Source: Trichostrongylus colubriformis
Taxonomy: Eukaryota > Nematoda > Chromadorea > Rhabditida > Trichostrongylidae
Assembly (NCBI GenBank): GCA_963978905.1
Contig: OZ022257.1
Span: 7,135,155-7,199,154, forward strand
DNA: 64,000 nucleotides
Direction: 5' to 3'
The position numbers were made by a program, and so were the translations under genes. The notes under the pieces are model-generated. The model was given only the letters and a program-made list of their open reading frames with translations. It was not told the origin of the DNA and did not search any database. Shown here in pieces: positions 25,301 to 36,423 of this stretch (positions within the stretch are counted from its first letter, which is position 1; every line of letters begins with the position of its first letter).

Positions 25301-27800
25301 AACATTTAGGTCGTTCTTACGTATATTTATGCCAATAGACAGTCTGAATGGATAAAGCCGTTTTTGGAGCAACGAGCAGGCGACAGCGTTGTGAGTTGAA
25401 TACAAGGAATTCTTACTAAAGAAAGTTATTACCCTTTTATTAATCCAGTCAATGAATCAAGCGAATGTTTCAGGCACATGCCAGAGATGTCCTAGTGATT
25501 TGGCGGATTGAACATGTGAAAGCCCGATTTACGTGGCTCGAATCCGCTTGGGGTGTTGGTGCGGAACACTTTGAGACGCTGTTGGGTGGTGTAATATCAC
25601 AATCAACACGGCTAGATCTGACAGCTTCTGTCGGTAATTTGGTAAGTTCAACGAAAGTTCCCCCATGAAATAGCAAGTGGGGCAGGGTATTCCAGTATGC
25701 CGTTTCTTTCTAGTTACTCAGTAGTTTTTTCTGTTTAGATAAATGAATATGCACCGTCTTGGTGGACACGTATGTGCCGCGCTTTAGTGCGTATGGTACA
25801 ATCTGCCTGGTTCCACATTACAAAGGAAGAGGCGTACCCCGTGCTGTCAGCTGTTGCAACATTTCTTGTTATTCTTGTCATTGGCTACAGTCTTAACTAC
25901 ATGAATCAAGAAACAAGACCTAGGAAAGTGAGTTTATGATTATATAAAACTGAAATTTCGTTCTGAGTTATCATGTTCACCACTTTGTAATCTTAGGAAA
26001 AGCCCCGAAGTTATGCAAATGATGAGTGGCACCCAGAAGATCCGCAATCGAAGACCGATCTTCCGCAAAAGCCAAATCCTCAGGCAAAGCTGCAGCGGTG
26101 AGTGTGTCTGCTTGCTTTGTCGTGACTTTAGTTCGGTTGCCGCTTTCTAAGGCTCTCACGAGTAGACTTCGAAAGAATGTGTATTGGTCCCATATAGGAC
26201 GTTATACCCCTCTTTTTTGATGGGGATTTAAAAAATGGGTTAGGCTGGCGTCGCGCCAAGACGATTTTTCTGCAGTGATTTTCTTAACGATTGTGAAGTT
26301 TTCAGTGCGTTATCCATAATGAATCCACATATTCATGAATTACGGGCAGAAAGTTATTTTGGCATGATCCGTCTGCTGAAACCAGGATGTCGATCACTTA
26401 TACTTCTGGTCGACGAACAAAGCAAGGAGAAGCTTTTGATGCAGTTCGCACAGTATATTCTGCCTCTCAGAAAGTAAATTTCGTTCACATGTCCTCATTT
26501 TTCCTACATTCAGTTTTATTTGAAATTTTTTTAGCAACAAAACCTTCTCGTTTGGCTTTTTGATGGTGGAGAAGAACTTGCCTTGGTTCCGGAAACTGCT
26601 TGAACACACACTACCGCTTGGTGATGAATGCACGCCGAGTGATGGAAATTCTCTCTATGTTAAGCTGAAAGTAAGTGTTCAAATTTTCATAGAAAAACCA
26701 AGACTTCTTCAAGACCATAAATGAGGGAAACAGATGTTACTTGTGTTCTTTTTACCAGGAAGTATGTTAGTACATTGATAGTGCAGGAAGGTGTTTTGTT
26801 GTTTTGACGTTTTGGTAGGTTGGTCAGATGGCAAATCACATGAGTGGGCTTTTGATGTGTTGTTTTTCGACAAGGCTTTTCAGGATATGAGGTAAACATA
26901 AAAAGGTGCATCATCATACTCTATATATAAAGTACTTCCATGACTCTCTATGTAAATACGGGTTGAACTTGCAATTTTTTGAAACTAATTCGGCGATGTA
27001 TTTGTCGAAACCTGCAGCTGATAAGTCGTTGAACGAACCAAAACTTTTTTGTAATTTAGTCCATCAATCCTCGTCAGACAGTCGGTACTGTACTTGCATT
27101 ATGTGGCTGGAAGCTGTATTTTTCGATATATCATCCCATGCACACGGCTGGAAAGAAGAAGCAACAAAATCAGCATTTCTTGGGTTTCGACGACAGTGAC
27201 GACGTCACATCGGATTCCGATAGTGACAACGGCACTGCAGAGGATGTGAGTTTTCAGGTGTTTCTAGTGCTATGGAAATGGGTAGACAACTTAGACAGCT
27301 GGCTCTAAGGAGGGAACTCCAGTGTGGATGAACAATTTTGATGTCATTCTCCACTCTACCTCCTTGTATGTGAAGAGAAATTTTATTACTCATCTGAAGA
27401 GTACCAGGTCTAATGTTTCTAATGTCTCTTTAGTTACCTATACTACTTCGAATTTCGTTACTGATATGCCTCTCATCAACCAACTTAAGAAAACCTGTGA
27501 CCAGATTATAGTCTTGTTCTATGTGCTGAAGGGCGGGACTAACCACCGGGGGCGGATCGCTCCCTGAATCTCCATTCTCAGGAGAAATTGCGGAGACTCA
27601 GCACTTTGTGGCTTCCAGAAGCTTGGTGTCACGCTAACTAATCCTTATTCTTTGTTGTTTAGGAAGCAATGTTGCGTCGTACGGGTAGTTCTGTGAGCGT
27701 GGAAAATGTTCTAAATGGCTTTCCGAATTGGTTGGATAGGCTTTTGGAAGGCTCAATCAGGCGGTATTACATCCCAGAATGGCCAGATAATCTCCGATAA
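22344..27800 (+). CDS. dnj-8: DNAJC16-type J-domain/thioredoxin membrane protein
   Basis: This is an ER-type Hsp40 of the DNAJC16 family, implicated in autophagosome size control in mammals. The 799-aa model (human about 780) has a signal peptide (1-18), a J domain (about 22-90) with HPD at 51-53, a Gly-rich linker, a thioredoxin fold with CQLC at 152-155, further thioredoxin-like repeats, one membrane helix (529-548) and a family-typical C-terminus with WLDRLLEGSIRRYYIPEWP. Exons: 22344-22492, 22770-22944, 23010-23095, 23330-23436, 23502-23643, 24272-24380, 24437-24556, 24621-24698, 24791-24892, 24949-25113, 25310-25390, 25474-25641, 25739-25927, 25997-26097, 26306-26473, 26535-26670, 27060-27245, 27663-27800. 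All phases agree. The start is the first ATG, 7 nt after an AG acceptor that suits spliced-leader addition. The symbol follows C. elegans by synteny. Confidence 0.95.
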
Positions 27801-28855
27801 TATTTGTGTCCTTTGCTTCATGATGTGCCCATAATAGTATACCAATCACTGAGTCTTTTTTTCTGTATGTAAACAATTTCTCCACGTATTTATTGATTGC
27901 TTGTCTATTCTCAACTTAATAAGCTTTCTGATGGCGTGTTAAGGTGCTGTAAACTGCTGTGGCTACGTTACTATGGCATCCATGCCGGATCGTCTTCACC
28001 TGTTCATCAGTTAGTGTACTTAATCAGCTGCTCTTGGTCGCTCACAGGAATATCATGCATCCATAAAAACCATTTGTTATGCCAATGCTTCTAAAGCATA
28101 ATTGTTTTCTGCACCTTTTATCTCGCTACACTCGATTCTCACTGCACTTCAGTTGTTTTCGTCTATAGGTGCAATAATCGCGCATATAGCGCCACTCAGA
28201 GTTTTCATTCTTAAATTGTCGATATACTGTTTACATGAGTTTATATTAAATCTCCATAAACGCTCTGTTTGTTTACAGACACGTATGTCGAGCAATATAT
28301 CTCAAGCATTTATCACACAGTGATCTCCAAGACCTGTTCTCATCGGGTGAAGTGCAGGAGGAGCCGATGCGACGCGAAAGGGGCGTGGATTGCATTCCCA
28401 TAATGAGCGAGTGAGGCATGAAATCCGAAAATAGTGACACCACATTGCTCTTTATGCACCCTAACAAACGTAATGTGGGCTTCTTAAATTCGAAAAAGTC
28501 GATCAAAGGTCATTTTCACGACTATGTGTACGAAATAGCTGAAGAGTGTTTTCTGAAGTTGTCCCGCTCCGTTTCTCTGGGGGTTTTGAACAGGGCGCTG
28601 TGATGACTTGCTAATGCCTATGTTGTGTTTAAAATATGTTCTTTATATTTTGATCCGCGTATTTCACAGCTTTTGGGTGATATATGCACTGCACCTCAAA
28701 AAATGTCAGAATTGAAGAAGTTATTTTGCACCAGCGGTTCAGATTGCAGTTTCTTTGTTCACCTGATATTCTCCATTTTTTAAACTTACATCTGGATGGT
28801 TCCTTTTTCGATCGCAAATTTATTAGTCGACGTCTTTTATAGTTCGTTATAGGTA
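27801..28855. other. Spacer between dnj-8 and the AIP gene
   Basis: About 1.05 kb with no spliced coding pattern and no repeat recognised. It is too long for a typical SL2 operon gap of about 100 bp, so the AIP gene probably has its own promoter here. No AATAAA was seen soon after the dnj-8 stop codon. Confidence 0.5.
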
Positions 28856-31574
28856 ATGCCAGAAGCTCCGAGGCCAAAATGTGTGAAGAAAACACTGCAT
28901 GCTGGTCGAGGAACAGTGCCGGAATATCGGACTGGAACTAAAGCGATATTTCATTACGAAACGCTGAAACCGATCGACGTGGTGAAACCAGAAGAAGGGA
29001 TGCCAGAGAGCAGGTATGCAAAAATTCATGAGCATATGAATATATATGGTGGTATCGCATAGCCGCTGGAACCGTGAAGGTGAGATGATATTCAGGATAT
29101 TCGATGCTTATTATAGAATTAATTAGCTGTCAAATTATTCAAGAGAAGACTACGTATCAATTGACAATACAAGACGGCCATGGCCTGATGGGTACGGAAA
29201 ACCGTTAGAGTTAATATTTGGGAAAAAATTCCAATTACCGGTATTTGAGACGTGCTTGCGATCTATGCTAGTCGATGAGGTAATTTTCTCCTATGCATGC
29301 TGGTTGTTTTTCGATCTTTTCTGCTTTGCTCTGGGATTTATGGTTTCAATAGGGGATGTTCTGATATTTGACAGGTCGCGCAGTTTGATGTGGAGCTGAC
29401 GGAGCTGTGTACATATCCGATGGTGTCAAAGAAATTACGAGATTTGTCTAAACCTCATGATCAAGGAGGCGACCACTCGCATGAACACATGTGTGCAGCT
29501 GCTCTGACAGCTGGGTTAGTGCTACATGTCATTACCTTCCATAAATCTTTGAGAAGACCAATTGCAGAACGGGCTATGCAGCTTTGGACGAATTGATGCG
29601 TGATCCACGTCCTCTTAGATTCATTATCCATTTGTTATCGGTTATCCAACCTGAAGAGTATGAAGCCGAAAGTTGGCAGTTAGGCACAGAGGAAAAACTA
29701 CAGTCTGTGGAAACGTTGCGATTACAAGGCAATCAACTATATTCTCAGGTTTGGCAAACTGCACGGTTTTATGTGTACGGTTATGTCTTCGATGAGGTTT
29801 CACTTTTAGATAGTTTGGTATAGGCACCACATACAATTTTAAGTTCTTCTATGGTTGCGTTTTGGTTCACTCAAAGGTTTGGTCAAGGGCGCCGGTCAAG
29901 AAACATGTATTGGGTCAGCCGATGTCAATTCAGTGCGAATTGACTAACTATTCAGTGCGGAATGACAATTTATAAATCATGATGCACGCTATCGCATCCT
30001 TAACTTCTTGATGTTACGTTCACTCGTTAATACTTTTTATATGCCTTATGTGTATATAATAATATAAAAGATAGGCTTGTCTCATTGGGATGGGGAATTC
30101 GCACCTCGGCGCGCAGTAGGTAGTTAGATTTGGAAGCGATCACGGTGTCTTACACCTTATTTCATTTGTCTTACTAATCTTCTATCGCTCTGCTGCATAA
30201 GGATTCTATATCTTCAGCGCATCGCATCCCATAGCGCCCGCCGCGACCGGAATTTTCTGCAATAATGCCCGCTTAGCTACACATTGTGTGCACTACAAAA
30301 CTCATCGAACCATCATGAAGGAGAATTGGTGAGGTTGAACAAATTTGACAATGGGAAACTTTCCAGAAAAATTTCCTCGAAGCCATAGACAAGTATCGAG
30401 AGGCATTGGGCCGTTTGGATACGCTGATGTTGCGTGAAAAACCAGGAGAACCTGAATGGGAGGAGCTGGATCGAAAAGTGAGTTATATATTCGCTTTAGT
30501 ACTCGTCCAGCATTCTAAGTATCCTCCTCAAAATATTCCTTTCAGAATGTCTCGTTGTATTCGAATTTGTCCCAGTGTTACCTCAACATCGGTAATATGT
30601 ATGAAGCTGCCGAGACAGCTTCAGAGGTGAGAGGAAGCTATTTTATTCCTTCCTACCTCAATACTACGCAAAAAAGTCATGTTTCGATCTAGTTGTTATA
30701 TATTTTCGATAGAACCTTGACTTTGGAGAGAATGGACGGTCTAGTGATTCTCGATTGTGACATTTTTTCGATCTGGTCCCGATTAACGACGTTTTTGAGG
30801 TGCTGTCTCGGGATCCTGACAACGAAAAAGCACTCTATCGAAGGGCAAAGGCGAGGATTGGCTGTTGGCAGCTAGATCAGGTACAAAAATGCTCGTTCAC
30901 CTTTTTTGTTCTTGTTTTTAATTCAATAAGCTGGTATTTTGTTTTACTTGGCGATAGAGCTAAGGCCGCGGTCATACTTTGCGTGTCTGCGGCAGGGCGT
31001 GGCCGCGTATCTTGCGTCTCCACACTGCCTCGTTGCCTGCGTCATCTCTGCACCTCTTCCCGTGCCACTCTCTCTCACAGGCAGCGAGTGAGAGTGGCAC
31101 GGGGGGAGGTGCAGAGATGATGCAGGCAACGAGGCAGTGTGGAGACGCAAGATACGCGGCCACGCCCTGCCGCAGACACGCAAAGTATGACCGCGGCCTA
31201 ACTGTTATCGCATGTGCATTCATACGTAATCGTATAGCTGCATTCCGAATAAGACTGCCATCATACTCTGCGATTCCGGTGGAAGGGCGCGGCCACGTAT
31301 GCGGCCACGTCCTACCACCCCAGGGTATAGACAGTCTAGCAAACTGACCACCATAGTAAGTGAATGCGGTAATGAAACTGTTCACATTTTCTAGGCGGAA
31401 TTTTTTCAGGCAGAAGAGGATCTTAAGAGGTTGTCTCAGTTGCCGAATGTCGCTGAATCGTTGGTACAGGCCGAGTTTGCTACTGTGGCTAAAAAGAGGG
31501 CTGAATTAGAGTCAAGCAAAAAGAAGACGTATGCTAAAATGTTCAAGGACACCAAAGACACGCATACCGCTTAG
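28856..31574 (+). CDS. AIP-like FKBP-fold/TPR co-chaperone
   Basis: Family of AIP (XAP2) and AIPL1: Hsp90/Hsp70 co-chaperones with an N-terminal FKBP-like domain lacking strong isomerase activity and a C-terminal three-repeat TPR that binds EEVD tails. The 355-aa model (human AIP 330) has the FKBP-fold at about 20-150 ([36 protein letters not shown]) and TPR helices from about 205 on: [51 protein letters not shown]. Exons: 28856-29013, 29144-29279, 29375-29514, 29568-29748, 30367-30477, 30546-30626, 30800-30880, 31395-31574; phases agree. The ATG follows an AG at 28851-28852. Intron 4 (618 nt) shows nothing I recognise; intron 7 holds a hairpin MITE. C. elegans C56C10.10 is the expected ortholog (from memory). 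Confidence 0.93.
30964..31198. mobile_element. Harbinger-like hairpin MITE, copy 2 (near-perfect)
   Basis: A 235-bp near-perfect palindrome from GGCCGCGGTCATACTTTGCG to its complement, flanked by TAA at 30961-30963 and 31199-31201. The high arm identity suggests recent insertion. It lies in the last intron of the AIP-like gene, so the pre-mRNA would contain a long hairpin. Confidence 0.88.
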
Positions 31575-33019
31575 TCTCAAATTTGATCTGTGAATGGAAT
31601 TGCAAGCGTGGAAACGATTCTCTGGGATTTTTCATTGCTTGCCATCCCACCCGAGGCATACCATCACTTATTTGAAATGGGGTCTACTATCTGGAGAAAA
31701 ACTATACGAAACATCAATTTTACCGAGGAATGCCTCTTCCAGTAACCTCTTTCTAAAAATCCAGTTTCTTCGTTTTTTTTTTTATTTTTACTCTCATCGA
31801 TTTTGATTCTCCATTACGCTGGTCATCACTCTCGTACCGACTACCGACTCCTTCCAACCAGCGATCTTCGAATTTCTACTTTTTTTTAAACTAGTCCATA
31901 CCACTCCTGCGCTTTTTTTTCAAAGGGTGTGTGGAGTAACGAAGTCAAACTTTTCATCTTGAAGCATTTTTGTGATTTCTGCAGCAACATATCATCCATC
32001 TTCGCCAGTCTGACTCCTCAAGAGGAGAAACAGTAGCTGGAGGCAGTGGTCAAGTTAAATTAAATGAATCATTACTCTCTGTACATTGGCTGCATTTCTC
32101 CGTAATTAGGTCTTGTCAGCCTTTTCTCTTGGGGCTTCCTTTGGGTAGAGAAATGCGAGTCCAAAAGGGATTATATTCTTGCCTGCTGTTATGTTACGTA
32201 CCTCGTCTGGTGCAAGCAAAATGATAAAATGCATTCGATAAACGTATCGATCAGTGGTCGCTTAAAAGGGTCATACACGTCAAGGGCGGGTAGTCCCCAC
32301 AAGTCGTTATCGTCGTATTCAGTAACCTTGGCGATTATGGATGAACTCCACTACGACGAAAGAAAATGATAATAGAATCTGAGAATTCAATAGGTACTGC
32401 AGTACGCTGTGCTGCACCTGGCACTTTTTTTTTCGTGGATAGCCTTTTTTAGAAGCACCAATTTGATTCTTCCATCACCGTTTTTTTCCACTCGACACGT
32501 TATTGCGACCTATGCTCTCAATGTGTTTTAATACATTTTTTTAGTGCCGGATGGAAAATTGTCGCAATTTAAATGTGCATTGTGCGGGATTGACGCTATG
32601 GTGCACGTGCACATTATTCTGATGTGCTTCAGAAAAGTACTACCATTGTCCTCGAAAATTTCTACTTTTTGATGTTTCCGCGCTTCCACAAGGTAACACC
32701 TTTTGTTTATTCTAATTTTGCATGCATTCTCACCGAAAACTGTTTCGAAAAACCCCTTGATCAACGTTTCATACCGCTTTATCAATGACTTCTTCTTTTT
32801 CTACTTCAGTCGTCGCCATCTTTCGTTCTTTTTTTATGTCTTGGATGTTAAAGGGATGGTTTCCGGGATTCCAAGATTCTAATTCCTCAAAAAAAAAAAA
32901 CCCACTCTACTAGATACAGTACATGAACAGAAACACGAAAACCGAGAAATCTCTCGTTTCGATGCAGAAATAGAAAAACTGGAAAAAAGAAACTCCGGAG
33001 TTCCTGCCGAAGGGAGACG

Positions 33020-33177
33020 GTCGTTTGGCGCGGCCCCTTGGAGCTAATTTGCCAATGGGGCAAGCTCCCCTAATTTGTCAAAGCTCCTCCCCTAAAAAGC
33101 CTCAGATAAATCTGGGAGAGTGCAGACGGCCCATGCGCCCCATTGGCAAATTAGCTGCAAGGGCCGCGCCAAACGAC
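33020..33177. mobile_element. Inverted-repeat MITE with GTCGTTTGGCGCGG ends
   Basis: GTCGTTTGGCGCGGCCC at 33020 is mirrored by GGGCCGCGCCAAACGAC ending at 33177, and the arms continue through CTAATTTGCCAATGGGGC. The length is 158 bp with no coding capacity. No clear target duplication was identified. Only one copy lies in the window. Confidence 0.7.
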
Positions 33178-33703
33178 ATACACCCCCTGCCGAGCAACAT
33201 TTGAACAGCCGTCGGCGGAATAGCGCGGTTCAAATTTTCGCGTACAGTGTTGGTTTGATTACTCACCCTGCGTCCCTGACCATAAGACCGTCGCTCTTCG
33301 CTCGCACAGCGCAAGAGTTTCAACTTTCCATAGAAGTTTGAAATGTGACCCAGATGGATCGGTAGAGCTCCGAATACTGATTATAGAAACCTAAACTGCA
33401 AAATGTCATTCTGAAGCGAGTTAGGAGGGTCAACGTTTGCCTGTGACATCTCATTGGCGAGGCACTTTGCCATCAGCACGGCCGTTGCTGAGCCAGCATC
33501 GGCCTCCGTGGCTCACTAGTAGTATTCCGGATCTGCAGGATAGAGGTCGTGGGGCTGCTCCCCGGCAGTGATTTTTTTTGCATTCTGTGTTCCATTGACA
33601 GCAAGTGCTTTTCTTTCACTTCTGCACGTTTCCTTGAACTGGTACCTATCGCATCCATCTTTACTCTGAATCTCGTCCGCCTGAAACCACAAGGAGTCGG
33701 TTA

Positions 33704-33811
33704 GGCCGCTTCCGTACTTTGCGCACCGACGCCGTCACGCGCGTGACGCCGGCACGCACGTGACGCAGGCACGCGCGTGACGGCGTCGGTGCGCAAAGTA
33801 TGGAAGCGGCC
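33704..33811. mobile_element. Harbinger-like hairpin MITE, copy 3
   Basis: A 108-bp palindrome with ends GGCCGCTTCCGTACTTTGCG and complement, flanked by TTA at 33701-33703 and 33812-33814. The centre is a GC-rich run of GCACGCGCGTGACG-like units. It matches the other copies at the outer 20 bp (GGCCGC, TACTTTGCG). Confidence 0.85.
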
Positions 33812-36423
33812 TTATTCTGGGAAACATTACAGTATCTCGAATATCGCTTAGGTTTCCGCCACTACTCAAGGAAAAAGATTTTACGAAGGCCTAGCCAAGA
33901 TCTCTGTTCGATCCCTGTCACTGGTGTGGAGGATACCCTTATTATGCCTGAGAAAGCCAAAACTCTTCTTTCGGTTGAGCTTTGAATTGAGTAGTTCGAA
34001 GAATGATTTCTATCCCTTGACTCTACAAATTTTTTCTCAATGGAACAATTGTACTTTTAAGGCTTGCCATTAGATACGTTATCAACCACGCACACACCAG
34101 TGTTGAGGTGTATCATTCAGAGTGGCTAATGTCCAAGCCTCCGTTCTCTTCAGATCTCTTCTTCTATCGCTTCTTGCCATTTGTGTGCATCTAATTTCTT
34201 TCAGATATAACAATTGCGGTCAGCTAGTCTTAATTTTTCCGAGCTGAGTTGTAATGATCGCTGCATTACGTCTCACCGAGTAAGAGCAACCTTGAGAACT
34301 TGTTGTTGCTTCACTTTTATTGGTTAAAGCAAAAGTTCCATCAGCATAAGATGTGATTGCTTCGCGGCGCACTGGTCTTCGTTATCATTCACGGCTTACA
34401 GCACACTACTTGCAGACATTGTTAGGAGTATTTAGTAGTAAGACACCACTGGCGGTAATTTCGGCAGATTGTGGAATATAAAAATAGAGGTGGTAATCAA
34501 TAGTGTGATAGTAGACAGAGAGAACAGAATAACGGTCAAAAGCCGAGAAATAGGAATCCGCAAACCCTTATTCTCATTCCCTCTACACCCCTTGCCGGTG
34601 GGTATAGATGCAGACGGCCGGGACTAGGTCTACTAGCCGTGAACCTTACCCCGCCCTCGCAGTAACTCCCCATCGGATGGGAGGCAGCGTGACCGGTAGC
34701 GCTGTGAGATCGCGATAAAGACCGAAGGTTTTCAATGAGAATTTCGCCACAGATCTTTTCTGTACCCGGAATATTCGTTCACGAAGGATATGGCTTTTTC
34801 GGTTCTTATTTTCTCCTTACCCCTGGGGCTGTCTCAGTTTCTTTCTGTGAAAGGTATCTATGTGGTTATTTGGCTCCTTTTGATCCTATTTCAGCACTAG
34901 GACAACTTTCACACTCTGCTTCCTTTTGTTCGCTCTTGCATCATATTCGTGAACTTCCCATTTGTATTTCATGTGAGTACACATGTATTAAGAAATTTAT
35001 AACTCTTTTTTCTCTTGCCTAACCAACTTCTCATTACTTTACTCTTTCCTATTTGAACTCAGCTTCTTGGTGCATATATGTGCATCTCCCGCCGTACATT
35101 CACCCCCTCTCCCCCAAACCAATACATCGCCAGTGACATACGCTGCCAGCGTTCATGTGAGGTCATTTTAGGGCTTCGCTCTAGTTGCAGATGAATGCAC
35201 ATGTATCATGTCATAACAATGTTTGGGTGGGAGAAATCAAACTCTCTCTCACACGAACTCTCCTCTTTTCCAGCGAGGATCATCTACCGCTGACGATTTT
35301 TAAGTTTAGTTTTAGCACGATTCTGCTGTGCGCACCATTTTCAAAGTGTCCCAAAGTCTCACATTGGTCTGAATAATGCGTGTGGGTAGGACGTGGGAAC
35401 ATTGTAAGGTGTCATAATCCATTAGACTGACTCGAAAACCTCTCTATAAGCGCTACTGGGAAAGCCCATGGCGTCTAATGTTCTGGGAACCCACCAGAAT
35501 GGACCGGTGTATCCTTTGTTCCATTGTTCAAAAGTCTATCACTCAGAACTGACAGTTCGCACCTAATCCCCAACTCTAGTATGCCTGTTGTAAGGAGTTT
35601 CAGTGGCACATCTAGAGCTGCACTGCTCTGATAAATGTTTTACTACCATTTATACAACACGTCCACGAATAAAGCCACTTTGCAAGCTTATTTTTGAGCG
35701 TTAAATACCTTGAAAATGTTACTACTTCAACAATATTTATGAAAAAAAGTAGATAGCAAAATTGCATCGAATATTCCTGTGAGCCAATAGGAACCACACC
35801 ACCCTACAGAAAAAAGGTGCAAGAAAATCCGCTTTCTAGTTTGTCATCTCTAGATCTCATTGTTGCTTGCATTTTCCCATACTTCCCTTTATATTGAAAT
35901 GATGGTCATCTATATGCTGTTATTTTTTTATGTCATTTGGTAGCTTGTACTAGATTTGTACATTATGATATTGATCGAATCGATATTGATTTAATGCGTT
36001 TGCGATCGATATCCGGCTCACATGTGCGTGCCTTCGGGTGTTTTATTGTATCGAAGTAGTGTAATGAAGTGTATTGAGTCACTAAGTCCTGTACAGAAAT
36101 GAATGTTGTGTTTTCAAAATTTAAGAGCTATCAATCAGTTTCATTAGTTAATTTACTTTGTATCATGAAATTGTCAGCTGTTTATCGGATTGTTTACTTT
36201 TGATATGTGTATGAATAAAACAAATTTACAAGGCTTTATCATTTGTGTTTTTGTGATTTACTAAAAGGACGTATGCCTAAACATGCTTTGGTTTTTTAGT
36301 TGTTTTTCGAATGATTATATGCTTTATTGGTTAATTAATTTTTGATTTTGAATAGTTTTTGGTTGAACTTTAAAAGCAGGAGAAAGCATGGAATCATTTT
36401 AAGGTGACACAAAGATTTCGAGC

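Larger units (their letters stand above)
31575..36423. other. Spacer between the AIP and SDF4-like genes
   Basis: This 4.8-kb gap shows no coding exon I can support. It contains the inverted-repeat element at 33020-33177, the Harbinger-like hairpin at 33704-33811 and a GC-rich patch near 34590-34720 that may be an unrecognised repeat. The right end (35880-36400) is AT-rich and probably contains the promoter of the SDF4-like gene. Confidence 0.5.

Noticed and set aside
30944..31385. Overlapping long frames on both strands (up to 137 codons)
   Set aside because: They are produced by the GC-rich palindromic MITE, which is open in several frames on both strands.
33506..33560. tRNA-like segment CCTCCGTGGCTCACTAGTAG
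   Set aside because: No paired acceptor stem and a weak T arm; too degenerate to call.
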